A stretch of 64,000 nt of DNA from Timema cristinae (taxonomy: Eukaryota > Arthropoda > Insecta > Phasmatodea > Timematidae): assembly GCA_039000515.1 (NCBI GenBank), contig JBCFYV010000012.1, forward strand, positions 42,782,355 through 42,846,354, in the 5' to 3' direction. The notes beneath the pieces are model-generated. The model saw nothing but the letters and a program-made list of their open reading frames with translations. It did not search any database and was not told where the DNA came from. Below are positions 13,913-25,365 of this stretch, piece by piece. Numbering within the stretch: position 1 is the stretch's first letter; the number at the start of each line of letters is the position of its first letter. A program made the translations under genes and the position numbers.

Positions 13913-16462
13913 TTTCTATGTATAACCATTTATAAAAATTTCTATTCATACAGGTAGGTAGTGGTAAAACAACATATTTAATTACAAAAAAGATATGAGT
14001 CAAAATTAGGTGAAAAATGATTACTTTGATTCCTATTTAAGCTCACAAACTTTCAATAAAATAGGCCTATTAAGCAAGAAATTTTGTATTGTTGTTTCAA
14101 ATGGCCTCCATTGCATTTTCAAATAAATAATGTTAATAAAAAAAATTGAATGTAAGTTTAAATATGCAAATACTCAATTTACTAGCAAATATTACGGTTA
14201 ATTAATTGGCCACTATATTGTGACGTAATTTGCCACCCTACCATGTATTTCCCTATATTTTATACTTTTGTGAATAGTTTCCAATTTAATTTCGTGTGAA
14301 ATTACACAATTAGAAGTTCGGCCGCTGTATTGCTGCCTGACAAATAATACTATTTACATCCATTCAATAAAGTAAAAGGACAGAAGGAACAACGTATAAC
14401 AGTGTTTTAAATAATTTAAATATGAATTTTGACTTAAGGAAGAACACTTACCTTTTATTAAACATATTAATTATCCTTCTGACAAGTTTGTGGACGCTTC
14501 TTTTATTTGTTTTGAATGTTGACCAAGATTGATTTTAACGCATGCGCAGATCTGTCAAACAAGTGAGTGGTGGGTCTCTTGATTGTAAAAGAGGAAACAA
14601 GGAAAGATGTAAATAACTCCAAACTAGCGCCCTTTTCAATTCTGACAGAGAGAAATAAGCATTTAATCCTTTAAGAAAACATTGTTTACATTCATTGTGA
14701 TATATTTCAACATTTATATTAAACCTAAATTGTATTTGATTTTTATCCCTAGTCCATAGCCAACATTTTATCTTTTGATTTAATATATTAGTTTTACTCT
14801 TTGGACTTGGAAGTAAAAAAAATAGAACATGTTTAAATTTGATTTTGGAAGACTTTCTCCAGGAGAATGGGACTTCTTCCTCGGTGTTGGTCTAAATACA
14901 TTACCTTATTTTTCATGAAATACCACAACATATTCGTTGAAAATATTTATGTAGTGTAGTTTGTAATAAAAATCAAGTCGATCACATGGTTGGGAATAAA
15001 AATATATTGGACTACTCTCACTAAATGTCTGGATCTCTAGGTAAAAAAAAAGCTCAATTTTTTTTTTAGTTTGTGGATAAGATGTCTTGTAGCTCTCACA
15101 GGTGATTTTTAAATCAGTTTTAGCGTTGATTTCTTGTTGTATTGTTGGTTGTCATTGACCTTTTTAGAAGACTTTTAATGAATATATTAATCTTTAATTC
15201 CGCTGCAAGTACATTTTTGAACTCAAACTTGGCTCCGGGCATCATAGAGAAAGTGATGTTCTTCCTTGAAAAATATTACCCATCAGTCCTATTGTGGCTC
15301 TCTCAAAATCCGAGCCAAACGCCAATCGAGGTTACAGTACCTAGATGATTAGACTCGAAAAATAATCAGTTCTGACAATGTACGTAAAAATTTGTAGGTC
15401 ATGATAATTATAAACATGAAAATTTCCCGAAAATGACTAAAAGTGGTTGTAGTAAGCTTCCTTTAATACCAAATTAAAAAAAAAACTAGTTAAATAGTAG
15501 GTTTTTCATTTCCTTTCACTCGCAGTTATTAGGTGTTTTTGTTAGCCTCGATAGATGGTAACACCATTGGATTGCATATCTAATATAAAACACGATCCAT
15601 AAACGATGTCTAAATGATTCTTCAGTGCATAATAAAAAGTATCTTCGATACGTAGATGATAAGAAAAAGTAGTTTTAAATGAAGGTATTGTCTTGGATAG
15701 TCGAAATCGTCATCAAGGTAACTAATCCAAGGAAATCAGAATGTCCTTTATATAATAAGGAGGCCGTTGTTATTAAAATAAGGTAGCCAACTACTACATC
15801 TATCAACGACAGCTCTAACTATACAAAATAATATAATAAAATTAAAAATAATTATAATAAACGAAAAAAATAAATAAACGAATACTAAATGTATTAAAAT
15901 GTTTACGGTATCGGTGACTATCCCAGAAAAATTATACGTATCCGATATTATGTCTGTAATGTAAAAAAAACATTCTAGGAGATTTTGACAACAATATTTG
16001 TTTTTTTACTCTCCCTTAAGTAAACTACAATTCCGTTTAGGGTAGGATAGCTGAGATCCTAAAATATCTTTGGGAAATCTTATGAAAAGACCAAAACCAA
16101 GCTTTTATCTGGTTGTTTGAATAGGTTCAGCTCTAAGCCATTATTAGTCACACTAGAAAGATAGACAAACGGATGGCATTGCAAATACTTTTTCGTTTGG
16201 TTTTTGGGGTCACACAACATCGACATCCATCAAAATATCGTATTTGATATTTTTGACTTCTCCCAGGGTTAGGAGAAAATAAAGTTTTTTTATAAAATAC
16301 CATAAATTAAATAAAACAGTGATGCATTATCAATTAAATCTAAATGCAATTAATAACTTGTATCTGAGAGTTCATGACCCACATTAAGGAAACCACCGCT
16401 TTAAGTTGTTTGGCCATATTCTACCTTCAACAATATATAGGCTCAAAATCCAGAACTTTGAG
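13913..16462. other. AT-rich intergenic DNA with one unidentified short frame
   Basis: An unidentified plus-strand frame spans 15142-15348. Its C-terminal part is less biased than its surroundings (it contains SNLAPGIIEKVMFFLEKYY), but it lacks a start context, splice sites I trust, or a known domain. The rest shows nothing. Confidence 0.3.
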
Positions 16463-16474
16463 AACATACATAAT

Positions 16475-16757
16475 TATTATTATTATTAGCACCGCGTCTT
16501 ACTACCCATTCGGGTTATACGCACTTACGCTAATGTGTAATGAATGGTAGGGTGATTGTGAGATGAAATGAAGGACCTACAGTTTAACGTGGAATCCGAA
16601 CCACGGTGGAGGCCTGGTATTCCCCACATTCACAAGATGTCTTGTCAGAGGTGAAGGAAGAGTTTGGTAATCAGATAAATCTTTGCCGGGACCGAGGATT
16701 GAACCCCGGCCGCCAGCATAGAAGTCTGACACCTTACCCCTAGACCATCAGGTCACC
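16475..16757 (-). mobile_element. SINE family A, full-length copy with 12-bp target duplication
   Basis: The inverted copy begins with ATT repeats and AGCACCGCGTCTTACTACCC and ends with the complete head (inverse GGTGACCTGATGGTCTAGGG). The duplication AACATACATAAT lies at 16463-16474 and 16758-16769, which fixes both ends. It belongs to the short subfamily that lacks the GTGATTAATAC block in mid-body. Confidence 0.9.
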
Positions 16758-17286
16758 AACATACATAATCGAAATAATATCTGGAGGATCGTTTGCTTTA
16801 CATAAAGGACTGGATGTGATCTTCCATTAAGGGCTTTCTTGACAGTAGAACACTAATTAATACCTGAAGGAATCTCGCTAGAGCACACAAATGCAAATTT
16901 ACCTTAAACATAATACAATAGACCAAGTTTTAACTCTTGGCAACCAAACGAATAATAACAATCACTTGTTAAATAAGAAAGCCGCCATATATAGTTATAG
17001 TAGGGCCTATATAAATAAATCTACAATGAGTTAAATATAAATATATAAATAATATATTTTGGTAAATAATGTTTATGGTGATTATAATATTTAATTATTT
17101 TTTGTTTGTAAAACCAGTTCATGGATTATTTTTATTTGTCATCCTACACGTATTTTAATAATAAAATAAATACGCAAATGAAATAACATTTAACAGCCTT
17201 TATAATAATTTTCTTTTCACGTGCCACTCACAGGTTGTATGTGCTTATTTTTCTAACATAATTTTAATAAATCTTTCACTCTTTTT

Positions 17287-17535
17287 GTTGGCCGCATGGT
17301 CTAAGGCGCTACTTTTGCAGTAGACTATACCACCGATAACGAGAAGGTCGAGGTTGAAATACCGGTCAGGTGTACTGAAGATGGTTTTTTCCGAGAGGGT
17401 TTTCCACTCTTTCTCTCTTACCGCAAATATGGGTACACTTCATAAAATAATACTTTCCTCTCCCCTGAAACAACTTGAGTAATTGTCATATAAGCCTATA
17501 ACCAGAACCGGTAGTAAGATGCTGAGCTAAAATAA
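17287..17535 (+). mobile_element. tRNA-derived SINE (family C head), degenerate
   Basis: The head GGCCGCATGGTCTAAGGCGC resembles a tRNA A box, and GGTCGAGGTTGAAATACCGG is a B-box-like block. The body has the TTTTCCACTCTTTCTC and ACCGCAAATATGGGTACACTTC words of the local SINEs. The tail ATAACCAGAACCGGTAGTAAGATGC is the shared 3' tail, mutated. No target duplication was identified. The same type of head occurs inside the inverted repeats of the large element at 53-60 kb. Confidence 0.65.
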
Positions 17536-17888
17536 ACATTAAGATATAAGAACTATTATTTATTCGAAAATAATATTTGGTCCTTTTTTTTCTAAGGTAT
17601 TAATTATGGCTTCAGCCAATTTATGAGTGTTACCATGTGGGTTCTTAATTACCTGGCAGATTCCTATAAAAATGCTAAAGTACCGACAAATTCTTTGAGT
17701 TAAAGATAAACCTATTACTATTATAGCTTTTCCAATTGTAGTTTCTGAAATTTCAGAGTAAAAACTCTAAGTTAATAATTTAGCTACCTAAATTATTACT
17801 AATTATAAATCAAAGAATCAGTCTGTATGTCTGTTGCCTAATATTTATGAAACTCCTTAAGGAAATGCTATTCAGTTATTTTAAATGA

Positions 17889-18138
17889 CCCGCCTCGTTG
17901 GCGTAGTTGGACTAACGCGCTTGTCGTGTTGGGCTCGACTGCTGAGGACGGGGAGATCGAGGTTCGAATCTCGGTCGGTGAACTGGGGGTGGTTTTTCCT
18001 AAATGGTTTCTACTCTCCCTCCACGCAGATGCGGGTTCACTTCCACTAATTCAACCTTCCCAATTCCTAATCCATTAGCGTAATTAGTACTTAAAGCGTA
18101 TAACCCGAACGGGTAGTAAGACGCGGTGCTAAATATTA
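17889..18138 (+). mobile_element. SINE family B, full-length copy with 13-bp target duplication
   Basis: The head has a perfect Pol III A box (TGGCGTAGTTGG) and a good B box (GGTTCGAATCTCGG). It is followed by the GGTTTTTCCTAAATGGTTT and CCACGCAGATGCGGGTTCAC body and the tail AACCCGAACGGGTAGTAAG, then ATTATT. The duplication TTATTTTAAATGA flanks it at 17876-17888 and 18139-18151. This is the best reference copy of family B in the window. Confidence 0.9.
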
Positions 18139-18151
18139 TTATTTTAAATGA

Positions 18152-21100
18152 TGTAGATTTTTACCGGGAAGGCTTTAGGCTATTACTCAACAGAATAAAA
18201 TCAAATAAAATTGATGTTTTTCATGCATTTTGTCTTAAAACAAGTGATCAATGATAAATTATATTATTGAATATACATTTTAACAGAAAATCCAAAGAGA
18301 AATCAGATTTTAGTTTGGTTGTTGTTTTGTTGTATATTTTATAACATGTATTGTCACTGACGTCACTAACAGCACATGTGTTACACTATTCACAATATTC
18401 TTCTAATTGTGAGCAGGACGTTTGCAAGGACGTTTACTTATAATGAGGTAGCTTCATATAATGCTTGGGAAAATAAATCCCAGTGTTGAAAGCAAGATTT
18501 TTTTGTTTGGGAGCACCCAGAATATCCTCTAATCAGGTATAAACAATCATAAACTCAAAGAACATATTGTGTTATTATTAGATAATCCGTATTAAGGTCA
18601 GTCAAATGTACAACTTCATTTGAAAACGTAAGTACACGTAAGATTTACCCCACACATCATACTAATTAGATTGAAAAACACAGGGACTCTTAGAAGATGA
18701 CACACTGAAGTAGTACTTTATTCAAAGTCGCTCTGTTTCACTATTCTTCTTCACTCTATTATTTGCTCTCTATCATATTAATATTCTTGACTTGACAACT
18801 TCTCTCACACTTTGGCTCACCCTCAGGTAAAACATGTCAGAAAATATTGAAGATAGAATCAGAATAGAACCATATGGTGTGTAACTTGGACTTCAATAAA
18901 TATACTTTTTTGCAGGTTTGAGTGAACTCAACCAAATTGTAAGGTCTCTTTCAGACAAGCATATAAAGTGGCTAGGAATTTTTATACCTGACCATTTGTA
19001 TGGATTTATTTTGTATTGAGACTATTTGGGAGAGATGACCAATGATGATCAATTTCTATTGCAAACTTTGTAACAATTTACCTTAAAAATAAAGGTTTTA
19101 TACTTTTTCCAGGATTCAGTAGGACAAGTGTTCTTTTAAGATGCACCGGAGGTAAAGGAAATACTTTTATAGTTAATGTATATTTGGCTAAACTTAGGTT
19201 TGAGTGATGTGTTGCCTTCACAATGCTTTCATTTTATGTAGCTCCTACTTTGTTTGAAGGGATCAGAACAGTGAATGCAAAATTTAAATTAACTATGAAT
19301 TTTTCTAATGTTAAAAGTGTTGGGTGCATAATATCAAAGCAAAGTTTCACATCAAAATCACTGAAAAATAATTCTTATATTATGTATTAAGAGTACAATA
19401 TTATATAAAACATCAATTGAAAATCTAGATAAAATTCTGAGACATCTCAGAAGCAAAAATGTGCTCATTTGAGGTGTCATCATATTGTTCTTGGGACTTT
19501 TCCAACAAACTAAACTGGCAATTGCGAGATTCACTAGAGCTGACTAGTTCAACGCCCGCCTTAATGGATCCTACTTATCTCCAGAAATTGTGAAACCTTA
19601 CCTGTCAACCAACATGCTCATATATCTGTGGGAAGCCAAAAACTAGACTTATCTATTATATTGTTGAAATTCAGCAATGGAGTCCCCGCAGAAAATGTTA
19701 TCCTTGAAAAACTTCCAGATAATCATCAAAATCAAGGATACCCAGGAATAAGTCAATTTAATTCAACAATATATAAGTCTGTTGAGAAACAAGCCTAATT
19801 AGTGATTCCAGGAAAAAGCCATTCTAGCTCCAAAATTGAATCGTTTGCTAAAAATAATGCCCGTGTTTTAGACCAGTTTGAAGCCCCACTCAGCACTTAT
19901 TTGTCCATAGCCACTATCCTGTTTAAATTTATAAGTTCCCTTAGTCCGTTCGGTTTATCCATCAGCGTTCTCAAATTAAAATTTAAGCACCCAGATTTTG
20001 CTGCGCAATTTAAACCGAAATATACTGTGAAATAGGTTTCACTTACAGGTCGACATTCTAAAAAACGTTATCATAGAGGTGACTATCACGAAAGTTGCAC
20101 TACGCAATAGCCACGAATATATAAGACCTGCCTTTCCAGTTTATATACACGCCATTTCCTACCATGGTTTGTTATGTGATAGCTATCAACACAATGTTAG
20201 GACAAACTCTAAACAGCAGGAGTAATTTATTTACTCTAACATGTCCCAAATGGAAAACCTACGAATATGTGTGAAGTATTCTATTGATAGTCTTAGCAGC
20301 AAACTTTAGATATCTGACTCTGATGATAAAACTACTAATGCTATTCACAAAGTGGCCTTGCCTTAAATATTGTCACTTTATTTCCTACAAATCAATACAA
20401 ATAGTATCTATGTCTGATTCTGAATATAAATATTTTATTAACTCCAAATCTTTCATCATGGTAATTTCTACCTAATAAGTTACGTGATTTCTTCTCTGTG
20501 CTAGAAATTAAAATAACCGAAATATGAAACGTTACTCTATTGTTGTTATGAACAGGTTCTTAAAATAATCATTAACGCGAGTGAAGCTACAGGCAAAATT
20601 AGTAAAATGATAGTTTAAAAAAGTATTTTACATTAAAGACCACCACTTTATTTTTAACTGTCAAATTTATTCAAATTAATTTTATTTACCGATTATAAAT
20701 CTTAAGCTATCACTAAAACATGGTTTTTCACAGCGTTACAGAGTTTATTTTAGAAACATGACATTAAATATGGTACCTAAAATGTTTGAAATATTGTTTT
20801 CTTAATCTCTGTAGAATGTTTTTTAAATAACACGTAATAAACTGTAAGCTTATTATATATGTATATATAAAAATAATAATTAATATCGAAGAAATCATTC
20901 TTTGATCCAATTTTGTACCCGAAATTACTACGGTCCCTCAAAATAGTGTGTCCAAACATAGCCACGTGATTTAAAAATGATCCACCAACTGTGGCTTAGG
21001 AGCCTATAAATTTATTCCTCGGATATTTTAAATTCCTATGATTAAATTCAATGGCTAAGACCAAGGTGCAATAAATATTTAACAAGTTCAAATTCAAGGG

Positions 21101-21334
21101 ACTCTTCTGCCTGTTCGGGTGATACGCAGCTTGACATAATAAAAGGACATATAACAATAAATATACTTTTTAAATAAATGTACTAGCGTTCACTTCGAAA
21201 GAGGACGGTAAAGAAAGAAATTTGATTTTTACAATGTGCAAAAAAAAAAAAAAACGCATAATCATAGAAAATATATCCGGTTGATATTCTAAATAATGGC
21301 CTTAATAATAGTCTAGTAGTACATCTTAAGTGTC
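18152..21334. other. AT-rich intergenic DNA; possible coding fossil near 19480-20037
   Basis: Between about 19480 and 20037 base composition is more even, and a 77-codon plus frame ends at 20035 (contains ARVLDQFEAPLSTYLSI). The opposite strand is also fairly open there. I recognise no domain and cannot decide the strand. The rest shows nothing beyond simple AT-rich sequence. Confidence 0.25.
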
Positions 21335-21560
21335 TTATTGGTCTAAGACCACACTCTTACGATACACTGTACTAATTATTGCAGGGAAATAAGGGTTCAA
21401 ATCACATACGGGTATAATTAAGGGGTCCTTTCAAAACTGTTTATGTTCTCCTTTCACGCAAATGCGGGTACACTTCGTCTGAATTCCATTTTCACATTTG
21501 TTAAATGAGCTCATTTGCATACAACCAGAGTGGATAGTAACTAGTGGTGACTAAAAAAAA
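21335..21560 (+). mobile_element. Degenerate SINE copy (B/C type body)
   Basis: It contains AAGGGTTCAAATCAC (B-box-like), then CACGCAAATGCGGGTACACTTC, the body word shared by the local SINEs, and a decayed tail (CATACAACCAGAGTGGATAGTAACT). The head is eroded and there is no target duplication. Confidence 0.55.
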
Positions 21561-22139
21561 GAGTTATAGTCTTGGGAGTCGACCAATCTACTGGTATACG
21601 AATAAAGAGCAGTTCAGATCGAATGAGGAATGGACTTTCATCCGACTAAAAACTTTTCATACTGCCATGAATTACATACAGCCTTCCGGGTCAGAGGTTA
21701 CCATATCTGTCTAACACGCTTATATTATTAGCTACTCCCACTGAAGGTATTATCTTCTGGAACCGGTATTCTCTCACGACGAAAGATTGGGGTCAATGTC
21801 AATTGTGAGATCTTTCGAAAGACAATCAGATCATAACCTTATACTCGACTGCATAATTATTTACACATTATTTAACTTAAATGGTAGCAGACTAACTTTG
21901 ACGGATTACAGTATGACCCTATATTATAAGCTATACCATAGTGGAATAACTAAAAGTAAGTTTTTTTGCCTTATAATGTAGTCAAAGGAAACACCCAAAA
22001 TGTGTTTTAATTCTATCAAATAAACCTAGGTCTACAATTTATATTTGTGTATAAAAAGTTGTTTTAGAGCAAATTGAAAAATCATATTGCTAAGTATGAT
22101 TTAGAAAAACAAAGTCGTCTAATCAAATATACAAACACA

Positions 22140-22380
22140 CACAAATACATACATACCTACATACATTAATTCATAGGCATACATACATACATACATACAT
22201 ACATACATACATACATACATACATACATACACACACACATACATACATACATACATACATACATACATACATACATACATACATACATACATACATACAT
22301 ACATACATAATATATACATACATACATACATACATACATACATACATACATACATACATACATACATACATACATACATA

Positions 22381-22411
<31 letters not shown>

Positions 22412-22735
22412 CACAATCATACATACATACATACATACATACATACATACATACATACATACATACATACATACATACATACTACATACATTAATCATAC
22501 ATACATACACACATACATACATACATACATATATACATACCTACATACATTAATTCATAGGCCTACATACCTACATACATAATTCATAGGCTACATACAT
22601 ACATACATACAACAATACATCATACATACAATACATACATATACACGATCATACATACACTACATGCATACATGGATACATACATTAATTCATATATACA
22701 TACACACATACATACACACTTATACATATATAATC
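22140..22735. repeat. Large (CATA)n microsatellite, ~0.6 kb
   Basis: Tetranucleotide ATAC/CATA repeats run almost unbroken, with interruptions around 22150-22180, 22310-22320, 22410-22420 and 22485-22700. The long Met-Tyr-Val-Cys reading frames on the minus strand are translations of this repeat and are not genes. Its position directly after a minus-strand LINE 3' end suggests it grew from that element's tail. Confidence 0.95.
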
Positions 22736-23010
22736 ACGCCGTTCACTTAAGGGGTAAGCAAATAAAATGTCCACATAGCTCACTAACCTTCTCTACACTT
22801 CCCTATCTTTATATTCCCTTTGCTTCAACAACATCCATACACCAATTCATACATGTTCTCATATTCTTAAGATTATTAATGTTTCTCTTTTTCTCACATT
22901 CATTTACTTCGCTTAGCGATATCTTAAATGACCTACCACTTCCTTTTAATAAACATATTCTACCTTCATTCATTAATACTAAATATATACACAAAATTAT
23001 TTTTTGAAAT
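22736..23010 (-). pseudogene. LINE 3'-end fragment (C-terminal coding tail plus 3' UTR)
   Basis: The minus strand reads through CMNWCMDVVEAKGI and stops. It then continues into a degenerate GTGTAGAGAAGGTTAGTGAG block and a CCCTTAAGTGAACGGCGTGA 3' end that runs straight into the TATG repeat. A second relic with the same landmarks lies on the plus strand at 52105-52330. The Cys-Met-Asp-Val motif resembles the C-terminal ends of insect non-LTR retrotransposon reverse-transcriptase proteins; that assignment comes from family memory. Frame-breaking changes show it is dead. Confidence 0.5.
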
Positions 23011-25136
23011 CAGAAGACTTCCACTTACATTATAATTACTACTTAAGATTATATCAATTATTATTTATAGATATTTTTATACATATAATAAAGCTCGAAA
23101 TTTGTCTGCACGTTCAATTTTGTCTAATAGTACTAATCAGATCGAGATCGGACTGCTTATGATGTGCTCTTTATATTTAAGAATACAGAGTAATCTATGT
23201 ATCATAACGCTATCTTATCATCGAGTGAGGCAATGTTGAAAAAACCGACTCTTAGTATAGTCACATATACGTTTAAAGTACATAACGATTATAATACATT
23301 AATATTTAATCTATAAATACACTTTGTAGAACTCTTTGAAAATGTGGACTTGGGAGTGACCTACAAATGTATGATTAATTTTGTTCTGTCTTACTTAATC
23401 GACAAATCAATTTCAATATGAAAAGTAATATTTACAGAATACAATTAAATTTTAGATCCACGGATAAACTTTATTTTTTGGTCGTTGTTTTACTTTATAT
23501 TAACATGAATGGGCAAATCGTGATCCCTTAGAAAATAAAACTTACACCAAGGTAAATTAATTTCAATCCTTTTATATGATTTGATCTTGCATTTGCATCG
23601 ATACATATTTATACGATAAGATTAATTCTATAATTAAAAGACAGAAAATATCAATAAAATGGTATACAGCATGCAAGCATCAGCATTAGCCCTAATATTT
23701 AAATGTTAAGCAATAAATTTCATAAAATGTATTCTAATTGTGACTATTTGTTTTGTTTGTCCAAACCCCTCACACTTAAGGTTAAGTTGAAACACATCTC
23801 GCTTCTAGGAAACCTTGGACATTGTGAACCAAATATATAGTGAATGATTAGATATAATCGTAGTTAAATGTATATTGCGATATTGAAACCTTATGTCCCA
23901 CGACCTCCAGAACGTTTAATTCTAAACCCCCAAAAATATAAAGGTAACACTTTTAAAGTGTACTTAGTAAACTCCATTGTATATTAACTCAGGTGTGTTT
24001 TTAAAAACCAAACATGTCGAGCCTAATGCCTTACAACGCGTGGACTGCAGGGAAGTGCATCTCAAATTTAAATTAAGCAAGCAATTTTAAATTTCAAACA
24101 AGTAGTTAGGAAATCTTTATGGTGTGAATTATGTGCTCTTCTCATCATAAAATAAAGTTTTATTTTCACTAAATAATTTCCCCTTCTTCCACTCTGTCAA
24201 TGTATCAACGTTGAAAGTATATACTATTATACAAGTATCGAAGAATAAGGAAAAACTCTACGCGGCTTATCCAAATTATTTCACTAGTTACATATGTTGC
24301 CGTGAGAAAGCGCTAGTACAGTAGTGGCGCATCCTGACGGCCAGTTATGGTAAGGTTTGAATATTATTCTCCCTCTTTGTCTAAACGAAGAGAGAAATAC
24401 TTCTCTTGTAAAAGATTGTCGGTGAGAAGTAGGGGGGCTTAAAGTTGTTAGAAAACTGACAAGGTCGGTTATCTCAAGGTCGAAACTAGCCGTAATGGGT
24501 TTTGGAGGTTGTTACTCGTTTACCTGTCATTCAATACCATTGCATTCAAACCAAACGATGCTTATTTTCTTGTTTGTTAAGCTCTAAGAAAATAAGTATT
24601 TAATCGTTATATAAATGACAATTTTTACGTTCATTTAATTCAAATACAAATATCTATTTATTAATATAATTATCACAATTAATTTATACAAAACCTTTTC
24701 TAAATTAAGCTAGGTGCTCAATATATATATTTTTTTTACGGTTGCTTTTTGAGCTCCCAATATTGGCCACGCGTGGTATACGTAGGCAGGGGTTCTCAAA
24801 CTCACGGCCCTCTGACCATAATTATCTAAGTGAAGTGCTTATTTGAGAAACTCTTAAATAAGTATTTGGCCTACAGTTATACCCATACACACACACACAC
24901 ACACAAAATAATAGTTTAACTTTAGTATGAATATAATATTGATATAAAACACTTATACATTTCAAATTGTGCTATTTTTTTTATCACTTTTCAAATAGTG
25001 GATTGTGGGGATTTTTGCTCACATATTTTAATAAATACTGCTTTGAGTCATTCTCTAACCCATACTAAAATCTGTAAAATATAAGTTGTGCAATATTTTA
25101 ATAAATAACATCAAATAGCTATTATAGAGTTACATC
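23011..25136. other. AT-rich intergenic DNA; lone hAT-like terminus at ~24788
   Basis: The sequence CAGGGGTTCTCAAACTCACG at 24788-24807 matches the style of hAT/Charlie-type transposon termini, but no inverted partner was found nearby. It may be a solo end or chance. Nothing else recognised. Confidence 0.3.
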
Positions 25137-25365
25137 GGTGTGCACGCGGATAATAGATATTATGATCTCGTTAGCTGGTGTCGGGGAAGATGGGACTCGA
25201 ATCCCCTCTGGATGTACAGAGGGTGGATTTTTCCTAATTATGGTCTCCCACAATCCCTTTTATTCAAATGCAGCTACATTTTCTCTACATTATATGTTCC
25301 TCATCCCCTACTTACTAGTGTTATTAAGACATTATTAGTCAGAATGGCTAGTTAGATGCGCTACC
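25137..25365 (+). mobile_element. Degenerate tRNA-headed SINE
   Basis: A head ending GATGGGACTCGAATCCCCTC (good B box) is followed by GGGTGGATTTTTCCTAATTATGG, like the TTTTTCCTAAATGG body word of family B, and TTCAAATGCAGCTACATTTTC in place of ACGCAAATGCGGGTTCAC. The tail is eroded. Confidence 0.55.

Noticed and set aside
17889..17975. Functional tRNA gene
   Set aside because: The Pol III boxes are good, but the segment is the head of a SINE with body, tail and target duplication, and it does not fold as a complete tRNA by eye.
22119..22522. Three overlapping minus-strand frames of Met-Tyr-Val-Cys repeats
   Set aside because: They are direct translations of the CATA microsatellite in its open frames; no real protein is implied.
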